Part shown: one piece after another, positions 1 through 7,791 of the stretch
Numbering within the stretch: the first letter of the stretch is position 1
Layout: each line of letters opens with the position of its first letter
Assembly: GCA_947259725.1 (NCBI GenBank)
Contig: CAMYNM010000001.1
Span: 682,001 to 746,000 of the forward strand
From: CALZIK01 sp945787635
GTDB lineage: Bacteria > Acidobacteriota > Thermoanaerobaculia > Multivoradales > JAHEKO01
Direction: 5' to 3'
Length of the DNA stretch: 64,000 nucleotides
The notes under the pieces: generated by a model
Databases searched by the model: none
What the model was told of the DNA's origin: nothing
The model's input: the letters and a program-made list of their open reading frames with translations, nothing else
Position numbers and translations under genes: made by a program

Positions 1-648
1 CAAGACATGAGCTTCGCTCGCCTGAGCGTGCGGCCGGCGGGCTCCGACGATCCGTTCGACCTGTTGGTCGAAGAGCTCTTCCCGGTCTTCGACGATCCGT
101 TTCCGCAGGGTCTGGACACCATCTTTGGAGTCGATGGTCTCGACGAGGACGGCCAGATCTTCTTCGACAACATCTTCGTCTCGGGCCTGGAAGGCATCGC
201 GGAAGCAGCGGCCAGCGAGCTTCTCGACGATGCGTTCGAGCTCGAAGTCTCAGCCTTCGTCGAGCTCTTCGTCAATCCCGACGGGGCGAAAAAAAAGATC
301 CAGAGAGCCGTCAAGAAGTTGAAGAAGGCCAAGCGCTCTCTCAAGAAAAACCGGAAGGACCTGAGCCCGACAACGGACCTGTCGAGAACCCGTGCCGCTA
401 TCGGAACCGCCCTCGACCTCGATCAGCAAGTCCTGGATGCGATCGAGGGCGGCGATGCGACGGAGGCCGACAGGTTGCTGATCGAGGTGACAACCGAGAA
501 GGCCCGTGCCGAGCTGTTCCTCCAGGGCCACGATCCGGGGCCCGGTCCCTTTGAGGATGGTGTCGGAGGCTTCGACTTGGACGACCCGATCTTTGTCGAT
601 GGTTTCGAATCGGGAGACGTCAGCGCGTGGTCTTTGACTGACCGGTAG
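1..648 (+). CDS. Secreted-type protein, C-terminal part, with FESGD-W tail
   Basis: The frame is open to the left edge, so the ATG at 7 may be internal and the true N-terminus may lie outside the window. The visible 213 residues are acidic, then have a Lys-rich helical stretch near residues 93-118, then a Gly/Asp-rich linker. The protein ends in DDPIFVDGFESGDVSAWS plus four residues. Tails of this DGFESGDxSxW type recur at the C-termini of otherwise unrelated exported proteins in some environmental bacteria, so this is probably exported; that is recalled knowledge plus inference. No catalytic motif is visible and the function is unknown. The reading frame is well supported by codon pattern and by the C-terminal motif. 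Confidence 0.7.
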   Translation, partial: QDMSFARLSVRPAGSDDPFDLLVEELFPVFDDPFPQGLDTIFGVDGLDEDGQIFFDNIFVSGLEGIAEAAASELLDDAFELEVSAFVELFVNPDGAKKKIQRAVKKLKKAKRSLKKNRKDLSPTTDLSRTRAAIGTALDLDQQVLDAIEGGDATEADRLLIEVTTEKARAELFLQGHDPGPGPFEDGVGGFDLDDPIFVDGFESGDVSAWSLTDR

Positions 649-710
649 CTGCTGGGGGCAATCGGTGCGCGCCTGAGCAGGCCGGTTGCGATATCGAGGT
701 AGCGGAAGAC

Positions 711-771
711 GGTCGACAGGGGCGTCGACCGCTACATCGGATTCGGTCGACAGGGGCGTCGACCGCTACAT
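711..771 (+). repeat. Dispersed palindromic repeat, two tandem copies
   Basis: Two copies (from 711 and from 745, 34 nt apart) of GGTCGACAGGGGCGTCGACC followed by GCTACAT. The arms GGTCGAC and GTCGACC pair around a 6-nt loop. This is the same family as at 9322-9457, 12715-12923, 27059-27084, 36106-36131 and 43905-43935. It lies just upstream of glgC. Confidence 0.85.
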
Positions 772-798
772 GCGGGGAAGGCGCGCGGGCACGGGTGC

Positions 799-804
799 TA
801 ACCT
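799..804 (+). promoter_or_regulatory. Possible -10 hexamer for leaderless glgC mRNA
   Basis: TAACCT ends 7 nt before the ATG at 812, and there is no Shine-Dalgarno in between. That spacing would put the transcription start at or next to the start codon. No convincing -35 is visible. Supported mainly by recurrence of the same layout at other genes in the window. Confidence 0.35.
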
Positions 805-811
805 GATATCG

Positions 812-2047
812 ATGTCGCCGAAGCACGACATTCTCGGCATGGTGCTGGCCGGCGGCGAAGGCCGGCGGCTGCTTCCCCTCACGCGCGAGCGGGCGAAGCC
901 GGCGGTGCCCTTCGGCGGCCAGTACCGGCTGGTTGATTTCGTCCTCTCGAACCTGGTCAACAGCGGGCTGCGGCGAATCGTCGTACTCACCCAGTACCGG
1001 AGCCACAGCCTGGACCGCCACATGGCCCAGGCCTGGCGCCTATCGCCGCTTCTGGGCAACTACGTCGCCACGGTACCGGCGCAGATGCGCACCGGCCGCC
1101 ACTGGTTCGCCGGCTCGGCCGATGCCATCTACCAAAACCTGAACATTCTCGGAGACGAGCGGCCCGACTACGTCGCGGTCTTCGGCGCCGATCACATATA
1201 CAGGATGGACGTCGGACCGATGCTCGAGCAGCACGTCGAGACCGGCGCGGCGGTCACCGTATCGGGTATCCCGGTACCGATCGAGGAGGCCAGCGCTTTC
1301 GGCGTGATCGACAGTGACGCGGACGGCAAGATTCGCTCGTTCCTGGAGAAACCGGCCGAACCGCCGGCGATGCCCGGCGACCCGGCGCGCGCTTTCGCCT
1401 CGATGGGCAACTACATTTTCACCGCCGACGCCCTGCGCGCCGTGGTCGTCGCCGACGCCGAGGACAAGGACTCGAAACACGACCTCGGCGGCGACATCAT
1501 CCCCCGGCTGGTCGGAGAGGGCCGAGCCTGGGTCTACGACTTCGGCGGCAACCAGGTGCCCGGGCAAAACGAGCGCGAGCGCGGCTACTGGCGGGATGTG
1601 GGGGGCCTCGACGCCTACTACGCGGCGAGCATGGACCTCATCGCCGCCACACCGGTGTTCGATCTCTACAACCGCCGCTGGCCGATTCTGACCTGGAGTT
1701 TCCCCCATCCGCCGGCCAAGTTCGTGCACGACTTCGACGGACGCCGGGGGCAGGCGCTCGACTCGCTGGTGGCGCCGGGCGTCGTCGTCTCGGGTGCCAC
1801 GGTGCGCCGCTCGATTCTCTCGGTCCACTCGCGCGTCAACTCCTTGGCCGAGGTCACCGATAGCGTGCTCTTCGATGACGTCGACGTCGGACGCGGGGCC
1901 GTGGTACGGCGCGCGATCCTCGACAAGAGCGTGAATGTCGAACAGGAAGCCGAGATCGGCGTGGACCTCGAGCGGGACCGTGAGCGGTTCACGGTGTCCG
2001 ATGGCGGCGTGGTGGTGGTGGAAAAGGGCACGGTCGTCAAAAAGTAG
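812..2047 (+). CDS. glgC: Glucose-1-phosphate adenylyltransferase
   Basis: Makes ADP-glucose from glucose-1-phosphate and ATP, the committed step of bacterial glycogen synthesis in the cytoplasm. The start at 812 gives 411 residues, near the family's usual length; the frame is open further upstream, but that part runs through an intergenic repeat. The N-terminus has the nucleotidyltransferase signature GMVLAGGEGRRLLPLT followed by RAKPAVPFGGQYRLVDF, then the sugar-phosphate-binding core with FGADHIYRMD and SMGNYIF. A left-handed beta-helix region follows residue 300 or so. No other glycogen gene is in the window, so it appears monocistronic. The lack of a Shine-Dalgarno and a -10-like hexamer 7 nt upstream suggest leaderless expression. 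Confidence 0.93.
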   Translation: MSPKHDILGMVLAGGEGRRLLPLTRERAKPAVPFGGQYRLVDFVLSNLVNSGLRRIVVLTQYRSHSLDRHMAQAWRLSPLLGNYVATVPAQMRTGRHWFAGSADAIYQNLNILGDERPDYVAVFGADHIYRMDVGPMLEQHVETGAAVTVSGIPVPIEEASAFGVIDSDADGKIRSFLEKPAEPPAMPGDPARAFASMGNYIFTADALRAVVVADAEDKDSKHDLGGDIIPRLVGEGRAWVYDFGGNQVPGQNERERGYWRDVGGLDAYYAASMDLIAATPVFDLYNRRWPILTWSFPHPPAKFVHDFDGRRGQALDSLVAPGVVVSGATVRRSILSVHSRVNSLAEVTDSVLFDDVDVGRGAVVRRAILDKSVNVEQEAEIGVDLERDRERFTVSDGGVVVVEKGTVVKK

Positions 2048-2051
2048 TTTC

Positions 2052-2080
2052 TTGACACCCCTGGGCCGATTCCGCTAGTT
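2052..2080 (+). promoter_or_regulatory. Candidate sigma70-type promoter
   Basis: A perfect TTGACA at 2052-2057, a 17-nt spacer and a weak -10 CTAGTT at 2075-2080 lie between glgC and the secreted protein that starts at 2144. The -35 is strong and the -10 is poor. Confidence 0.45.
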
Positions 2081-2143
2081 TTCCCGAAAGTTAGCAATTA
2101 CAAATATCTACTGGCGGCGGTGGGTTTGCGACTGGAGGGAACC

Positions 2144-5100
2144 ATGCGTGGAGGAATTCTTGGATCATTTGTGGCTCTTGGACTGCTTGTGGGGCTTGCG
2201 GCGCCAGCGGCGGCGACCCATTTTCGGTTCGGCACCCTAACCTGGCGAGCCCGTCCAGACATTTCGCCAACCACGGTCGAGTTCGACCTGACGGCATCGT
2301 TCCGGCGCTCGGGGTACACGGGCTCCGCCGCCGACGGTCGGCCCACGATCGGCGACACCATCGAGGAATTCATCGGTTTCACGCAGCTTTTCCCCGGCGA
2401 CGGGACCTCGCTCGGCTCACCGCTTCAGTTCGAGGTCATCGCGATCGACCCGATCCAGGACTGGCTCCTGGCCAAAGCGGAGCTCTCGGACCCGGGGGCT
2501 CCGGACAAGGTGGTCCTCCACACCTATCCGTCGGAAAACGATGGGGGCGCGCCTTGGGTGGCCGCGATCGATTCCTGTTGCCGAATCTCGATCGCAGAGC
2601 ACATCAACAATCGCAGCGGAAACTACCGGGTCGAGACCCTGGTCGATCTGACCCTCGGCGACAATCCGCCGGTGACCGGTCTTCAACCGATCGTGAGCTG
2701 CGAGCTGGGCGCAGTCTGTCAATTCATCGTGCCGGCGATCGACGCCGAGGAAGGCGAGCTTCGGTTTCGGCTCTCGGAACCAGCGGAGGCCTCGGCCTTC
2801 GGCGGTTTCGTTCAGCCCGGCCCGCCCAACGCTCCGAACGCCCTGGAGATCGACCCGAGCTCGGGAATCGTCACCTGGGACACGACCGGAGCGACGATCG
2901 GCCCGGCGGGCTTCGGCCTCTACTCGGCGCAGGTCACCGTCGAGGAGCTCCTCGACGGAAACCCTGTGAGCAAGACCGCGGTCGATTTCTTCGTCCGCGT
3001 GGCGCCGGTGCCTCCCTTCGCGCCGCAGTTTGACTCACCACCCTCGCCCGAGGCCGGCTCGGTACTGAGCGTCGGCGTGGGCGAGACCCTGACGATCGAT
3101 CTTAAGGCCTCGGACGCCGATGCCGGCGACCTCGTGCTGTTGGGCAACACCGGCTTGCCGCAGGGGATGATCTGTGACCTGGGGGGCCAAGCCAACCCGG
3201 CCATCGGGAGCTGCGATTGGACGCCCGACGACACCCAGGTCGGCAGCTACATTCTGATCTTCACCGCCACCGACACGTTCGGCCTGGGCTCGACCCCGCT
3301 GGTCCTTCAGGTCGACGTCACGGAAGTCCTCTGCGAGGCCACCGATCCGTTCTCCGGGGTCGCCTTCGGGCAGGGCTGGTCGATGGCCTGGGAGATCTCC
3401 GAGGATGACGGTCTGGTGTTGCGCAACGTGCGCCTGGGCACCCGCAAGATGGCCGAACGCGTGAGCATCCCCTATCTTCTGCTCGATACCAGCGAGGGTC
3501 CGCCCGAGCGCTACGAACTGCGCACCGACTGCGCCGACGAGCCCGGCCGCAGCGGCCTGGTGAGCTTCTCCAGAAACACCAACTCGGAGCGCATGCTGCT
3601 CGAGGCTCGATACCGGATCGACCAGCTGCTGAGCGGCACCGGCAGCTCGCTCGAAGTCGTTCAGCACTACGAATTTCGCAAGGTCCGTCCCGAGGGCGGC
3701 TGCGAGCCGAGCAAAGCGGAGATCAACTTCGGACCTGTGGAGTTTCCACCCCCGATCCAGGACGATCGCGAGTTCCCGTGCAACCCGTACAAGTTCACAG
3801 TGACCTACGAGTTCGACTCCCAGGGCGGTGAGGCCTTCCAGGACATCGAGATTCCTCAGCGGATGCACTTTCGCCCCGACAACGACACGACCAATACCGG
3901 CAAATTCTTCGAAGACGCCAACAACCTCTTCGAGCTCGGCTTTCCCCCGAACATCATTCAAGACGACATGCGAGTCGATGCCGAGGGGGTCGAGTTCATG
4001 CTCTTCGACGGCAACCGGGGGAACTGGGACAACTACCACCAAAGCTCGCGTAGCCTGGTCACGGCGCCCAATGCGATCCCTTCCGCACCCGGCTGCCCCG
4101 AGTGCGTTCACATGCACTGGCGCTGGAGCGCGCTGACCATCCCTCCGGAATTCGGCCAGGGCCAGCCGATCATTCCGCGCACCGACCTCCAGTTCGACGG
4201 CCTGTTCTACAACTACGATTCAAACCAGGATCTGCTGTTTGCCAACACGCTCTATCGCGCCGGCGAGGAGGACCCGACTACCTGGCTCGGCCTCATCAAC
4301 GGCGAGGCGCTCCACAACAAAGACATCGTCTCGTGGTACGTCTCACGGGGCTTCCTGCCTCGTGACAGCTTCTTCATCCACTTCGGGTTCTTCTCCGCAT
4401 CCTATGTGGGTCTGTCCCTCGACATCAGCACTCCGGTCAACCCCGTCGCTCTCGGCGAAGACATCCCCTACGCGGTCACGGTCACCAATGCCGGTCCCGG
4501 GATGGCGCACAACGTGACCGTTACCCTCGATGCGTTCGACTCCTTCTTCCTCGAGGACGAGAGCGATTCCCGCTGTCAAGGAGCCGGCGGTCAGGTCACC
4601 TGTTTTCTGAACGCGCTGGGCTCCAATCGCTCCTGGACGTTCGATCTGGTCTTCGATCCGCTGACTCCGAACTCGTTCCCGGCTTTTTCGCAACTCAACG
4701 GCGAGGTACGAGCCGACGAGGTCGAGATCACGGATGACGACAACGACGTCCAGCACTTCACCGAGATCGTGGCGCCCACGAACATGACCCTCGACGGACA
4801 GGAGTCACCCGACCCGGCGCGAGTCGGCCAGGACCTCGAATACGAGTTGTTCCTCGAGAACTTGAGCCTGGCGGAGGCCCGCGACGTCCGGGTCATCTTC
4901 GACATCGCCAGCACCGCGGCCATCATCGACTGGGATCCGAGTACCGGGGACTGCACTCTGAGCCCCAGCGGAGTAGAGTTGGTGTGCGACCTGGGCAAGC
5001 TGCAAGCAGGGTTCCTGGGGGTGATCGACATCACCGCGCGGCCGGGCAAGCCGGGAAACCTGTTCGCGAGTGCCCGTATCGAGACCTCGACCCCCGACTA

Positions 5101-5149
5101 CGAGCCCGAGAGCAACAGCGTGAGCTTCACGACGAATGTGAGGCCCTGA
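2144..5149 (+). CDS. Large secreted protein with Ig-like and DUF11 domains
   Basis: The ATG at 2144 is chosen because CTGGAGGGA lies just before it and because a clean signal peptide follows (GGILGSFVALGLLVGLAAPAAA). A GTG at 2120 is the in-frame alternative. The 1001-residue product has two putative Ig/cadherin-like modules at about residues 170-295 and 295-400; the first contains LEIDPSSGIVTWD. A roughly 350-residue central region with many Cys and aromatic residues, including CPECVHMHWRWS, follows. Two DUF11-type repeats end the protein, the first containing AVTVTNAGPGMAHNVTV. The protein is probably extracellular or cell-surface and possibly adhesive. The central domain was not recognised; the HMH motif could bind metal, which is inference. 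Confidence 0.85.
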   Translation: MRGGILGSFVALGLLVGLAAPAAATHFRFGTLTWRARPDISPTTVEFDLTASFRRSGYTGSAADGRPTIGDTIEEFIGFTQLFPGDGTSLGSPLQFEVIAIDPIQDWLLAKAELSDPGAPDKVVLHTYPSENDGGAPWVAAIDSCCRISIAEHINNRSGNYRVETLVDLTLGDNPPVTGLQPIVSCELGAVCQFIVPAIDAEEGELRFRLSEPAEASAFGGFVQPGPPNAPNALEIDPSSGIVTWDTTGATIGPAGFGLYSAQVTVEELLDGNPVSKTAVDFFVRVAPVPPFAPQFDSPPSPEAGSVLSVGVGETLTIDLKASDADAGDLVLLGNTGLPQGMICDLGGQANPAIGSCDWTPDDTQVGSYILIFTATDTFGLGSTPLVLQVDVTEVLCEATDPFSGVAFGQGWSMAWEISEDDGLVLRNVRLGTRKMAERVSIPYLLLDTSEGPPERYELRTDCADEPGRSGLVSFSRNTNSERMLLEARYRIDQLLSGTGSSLEVVQHYEFRKVRPEGGCEPSKAEINFGPVEFPPPIQDDREFPCNPYKFTVTYEFDSQGGEAFQDIEIPQRMHFRPDNDTTNTGKFFEDANNLFELGFPPNIIQDDMRVDAEGVEFMLFDGNRGNWDNYHQSSRSLVTAPNAIPSAPGCPECVHMHWRWSALTIPPEFGQGQPIIPRTDLQFDGLFYNYDSNQDLLFANTLYRAGEEDPTTWLGLINGEALHNKDIVSWYVSRGFLPRDSFFIHFGFFSASYVGLSLDISTPVNPVALGEDIPYAVTVTNAGPGMAHNVTVTLDAFDSFFLEDESDSRCQGAGGQVTCFLNALGSNRSWTFDLVFDPLTPNSFPAFSQLNGEVRADEVEITDDDNDVQHFTEIVAPTNMTLDGQESPDPARVGQDLEYELFLENLSLAEARDVRVIFDIASTAAIIDWDPSTGDCTLSPSGVELVCDLGKLQAGFLGVIDITARPGKPGNLFASARIETSTPDYEPESNSVSFTTNVRP

Positions 5150-5183
5150 GCTAGAGCCGCTTTTCCTACCCCTTGGGCTCGCG

Positions 5184-5504
5184 ATGGAAAAAAGGGAACG
5201 GTGTCCCCGAAACGGTGGCCACCCCGAGCACCGGTTCGCCCTCGAACGACGGCGATCTCGTGACCGCCAGCGCGACGCCTTCCTCGGCCGGCAGGGCGAC
5301 TCGCAGAGCCAAGAATGCAGCTCCGACAACGACTGTTCAAACAGCAACGACTACTGCGACAATGGATGGCTCACCGCGGGAAAAAACGAATGCAAGGTCG
5401 AGAAGAACCAGGGCACCTCCTGCAGCCGAAACGAACAGTGCAGGTCCAAGTGCTGCAAGTTGTTCAACTTCAAGGTGCAATGCCGGCCTTCGAACAAATG
5501 CTAG
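5184..5504 (+). CDS. Small Cys-rich protein, uncertain N-terminus
   Basis: The last 62 residues contain ten cysteines spaced C-x5-C-x6-C-x11-C-x9-C-x5-C-x3-CC-x8-C-x5-C, within SQECSSDNDCSNSNDYCDNG and CRSKCCKLFNFKVQC. The spacing and the CSSDNDC opening resemble disulfide-rich secreted modules of the Dickkopf/colipase type, so export to an oxidising compartment is likely. The N-terminal 40 residues are Arg-rich, show no signal peptide, and overlap a GGAACGGTGTCCCCGA repeat; the frame is open further upstream and no Shine-Dalgarno precedes the ATG at 5184. The Cys-rich part therefore may be a remnant of a longer secreted protein, or its start may be misplaced by a frameshift. Confidence 0.45.
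   Translation: MEKRERCPRNGGHPEHRFALERRRSRDRQRDAFLGRQGDSQSQECSSDNDCSNSNDYCDNGWLTAGKNECKVEKNQGTSCSRNEQCRSKCCKLFNFKVQCRPSNKC
5195..5211. repeat. Short dispersed repeat GGAACGGTGTCCCCGA
   Basis: The 16-mer GGAACGGTGTCCCCGA occurs here and again at about 36173-36188, in both cases in the spacer before a gene. It looks like half of a GGGGACACC...GGTGTCCCC type palindromic element. Confidence 0.5.
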
Positions 5505-5540
5505 GTGTAGTGCCGGAACCAGGATAGGTCTTCCGAGGCG

Positions 5541-5957
5541 TCACTCCTCGGCCGGGATGCTCGTCACCAGGTTCAGGTGGGTTCGGTTGTCGATGCCCGG
5601 GCTCACCGGGATGTCTTCGCCACCGTGCTGGAAGGCGAAGGTCTCGGTCGCTTGAATCTGCAGGAAATAGCCGGGGCAGACGACGCCGGGCGTCAGCTGA
5701 CTGGCCATCGAGACGTTGCCCTCTTCGGGAACCTCGATGTCCACGCCGAGCAGGGCCTCGACCTCTGCGAGGCTGCCGTCCTCGGTGAGCCAGTGCATGT
5801 GGGTGAAGCTCCCCGGCTGGGGGATCTGTCCGCGCGTGCCGCGCAGATCGCCTTCGGCATCCAGTTGCGGCCCCACCAGCCAGACCGGGTGGTCGTCGTT
5901 GTGGTTGAGGAACACCGCCTCGCAGCCGCTGACCTCGGCGATGCTGCTCAGCCGCAA
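5541..5957 (-). CDS. Unrecognised protein, probably 5'-truncated, HMHW motif
   Basis: This frame reads as well-formed protein: GSFTHMHWLTEDGS, then VPEEGNVSMASQLTPGVVCP, then FAFQHGGEDIPV, ending THLNLVTSIPAEE. The only available start is a TTG at 5957 without a Shine-Dalgarno, and a stop lies nine codons upstream. There is no room for a signal peptide, although the composition looks like an exported protein. The gene abuts the divergent acyl-CoA dehydrogenase-like gene within about 60 nt, so the 5' end was probably lost. No family was recognised. The HMHW motif also occurs in the large secreted protein at 2144-5149. It could be intact with an unusual start, or a decaying remnant. Confidence 0.5.
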   Translation of the reverse strand: MRLSSIAEVSGCEAVFLNHNDDHPVWLVGPQLDAEGDLRGTRGQIPQPGSFTHMHWLTEDGSLAEVEALLGVDIEVPEEGNVSMASQLTPGVVCPGYFLQIQATETFAFQHGGEDIPVSPGIDNRTHLNLVTSIPAEE

Positions 5958-6020
5958 CAGCCAAAAGGGTGGTTCGTCCTGCTACTCTTCCAAGAGAACG
6001 GAATTATGGAGGTGCCGACA

Positions 6021-7715
6021 ATGCTCCTCAATCCGAAGCGCGGTGTCCGCGAGTACGCGGACGAAGCCAGTCGCGAGGCGATGCTCGCGGTGATCGAGTT
6101 CTTCGAGTCGAAGGGGCTCGCCCGCGTCAAGCACGACGACCACGAGCGCGTCTGGTATCGAGACTTCCTCGACTTCGCGAAGGAGAAGCGCCTCTTTGCC
6201 ACCATGCTTACGCCACCCGAGTACGGTGGCGAGGGATGCCGCTGGGACACGTGGCGCAATTGCGAGCTCAACGAGATCCTCGGCTTCTACGGCCTGGCCT
6301 ACTGGTACACCTGGCAGGTGACGATCCTGGGGCTCGGGCCGATCTGGATGAGCGCCAACGAGGAGGTCAAGGAAAAGACCGCCAGGTTCCTGGAAGACGG
6401 TGGCATCTTCGCCTTCGGCCTCTCGGAGAAAGAGCACGGCGCCGATCTCTACTCGAGCGAGATGACGCTCTATCCTCAGAAAGATGAAACCTATCTGGCG
6501 CGGGGCGAGAAGTACTACATCGGCAACGGTAACGAGGCCGCGCTGGTCTCGGTCTTCGGAAAGGTCGCCGACTCGGACGACTACGTCTTCTTCGTCGTCG
6601 ATCCGCGCCATGAAAAGTACGAATGCGTGGGAAACGTCTGCAACTCGCAGAGCTACGTCTCGCATTTCGCGCTCCACGACTACCCGATCACCGAGGCGGA
6701 GGTCCTATCGCGCGGGCGCGAGGCCTGGGACACCTCGCTCAACACCGTCAATGTCGGCAAGTTCAATCTGGGCTGGGCGTCGATCGGAATCTGCACCCAT
6801 GCTTTCTACGAAGCCATCGATCACGCGTCCTCCCGGCGACTCTTCAACCACTCGGTCACCGACTTTCCCCACATCCGGCAGTTTTTCACCGACGCCTACT
6901 GCCGGCTGGTCGCGATGAAGCTGTTTGCGCTCCGAGGTTCCGACTACCTGCGGACGGCATCACCGGACGACCGCCGCTATCTCCTCTACGACCCACTGGT
7001 CAAGATGAAGGTCACCAGCCAGGGCGAGGAGGTCATCGATCTCCTGTGGGACATCATCGCGGCGAAGGGGTTCGAGAACGATATGTACTTCGAGATGGCG
7101 GCGCGCGACATCCGGGCGCTGCCCAAGCTCGAGGGTACGGTGCACGTCAACATGGCGCTGGTCGTCAAGTTCATGAAGAACTACTTCTTCAACCCCGGGA
7201 CATTTGCCGAGATCCCCGAGGTCAAGGAGCCACGCCACGATGCGTTCCTCTTCGACCAGGGTCCGACCAAGGGTCTGGGGAAGATCCGCTTCCACGACTA
7301 CCGGCCGGTCTACGCCCGGGTCGACCTGCCCAACGTGCGCACTTTCAAGAGGCAGATCCGGACCTTCCGGCATCTGCTGATGGCCGCTCGGCCCGGCAAG
7401 GAACAGGTGAAGGACATCGATTTCCTGCTCATCCTCGGCGAGCTCTTTACCCTGGTCGTCTACGGGCAGCTGATTCTCGAGAACGCGCCCGTCCATTCGG
7501 TGGACGACGACATGGTCGATCAGATCTTCGACTTTCTCGTCCGCGACTTCTCGAAGTTCGCGCTCCAGCTCTATTCGAAGACCTCGAGCACGGCAAAACA
7601 GCGGTTCTTGTGCCGACGCATGATCCGAAAGCCGGTGGTCGACCCCTCGCGGTTCGAGCGGGTGTGGGAGAAGCACGTGGCGACGCAAGCGGGCGCGTAT
7701 CGAATGAACGCGTAG
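6021..7715 (+). CDS. Acyl-CoA dehydrogenase-like flavoprotein
   Basis: Starts at the ATG at 6021, preceded by GGAGGT at a good distance (an upstream in-frame ATG at 6006 would overlap that site), giving 564 residues. It has an N-terminal helical domain with TPPEYGGEGCRWDTW, a middle domain with FAFGLSEKEHGADLYSSEMT that fits the FAD/substrate region of acyl-CoA dehydrogenases, and a C-terminal helical domain with DLLWDIIAAKGFEND. It is longer than the usual 380-400 residues, as in fused or long-chain variants. The expected role is FAD-dependent alpha,beta-desaturation of an acyl-CoA in the cytoplasm, passing electrons to ETF. The substrate cannot be read from sequence, and no beta-oxidation partner is adjacent. 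Confidence 0.85.
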   Translation: MLLNPKRGVREYADEASREAMLAVIEFFESKGLARVKHDDHERVWYRDFLDFAKEKRLFATMLTPPEYGGEGCRWDTWRNCELNEILGFYGLAYWYTWQVTILGLGPIWMSANEEVKEKTARFLEDGGIFAFGLSEKEHGADLYSSEMTLYPQKDETYLARGEKYYIGNGNEAALVSVFGKVADSDDYVFFVVDPRHEKYECVGNVCNSQSYVSHFALHDYPITEAEVLSRGREAWDTSLNTVNVGKFNLGWASIGICTHAFYEAIDHASSRRLFNHSVTDFPHIRQFFTDAYCRLVAMKLFALRGSDYLRTASPDDRRYLLYDPLVKMKVTSQGEEVIDLLWDIIAAKGFENDMYFEMAARDIRALPKLEGTVHVNMALVVKFMKNYFFNPGTFAEIPEVKEPRHDAFLFDQGPTKGLGKIRFHDYRPVYARVDLPNVRTFKRQIRTFRHLLMAARPGKEQVKDIDFLLILGELFTLVVYGQLILENAPVHSVDDDMVDQIFDFLVRDFSKFALQLYSKTSSTAKQRFLCRRMIRKPVVDPSRFERVWEKHVATQAGAYRMNA

Positions 7716-7757
7716 CGCCGGGAACGGAGCCTCCCGGTGCCGCCATCTCAAACCTGC

Positions 7758-7763
7758 TACATT
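7758..7763 (+). promoter_or_regulatory. Possible -10 element TACATT
   Basis: TACATT lies 28 nt before the lipoprotein start at 7792 in a locally AT-rich stretch. No clear -35 is present. This is a weak candidate for the TPR lipoprotein promoter. Confidence 0.25.
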
Positions 7764-7791
7764 TGTGCTTCAATTCTTAAGGAGGATAGCA

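Noticed and set aside
2144..5149. Copper amine oxidase identity for the large secreted protein, suggested by GWSMAWEISEDDGL and an HMH motif
   Set aside because: The TPQ-forming motif and the order of HxH relative to it do not match; kept only as an unrecognised central domain.
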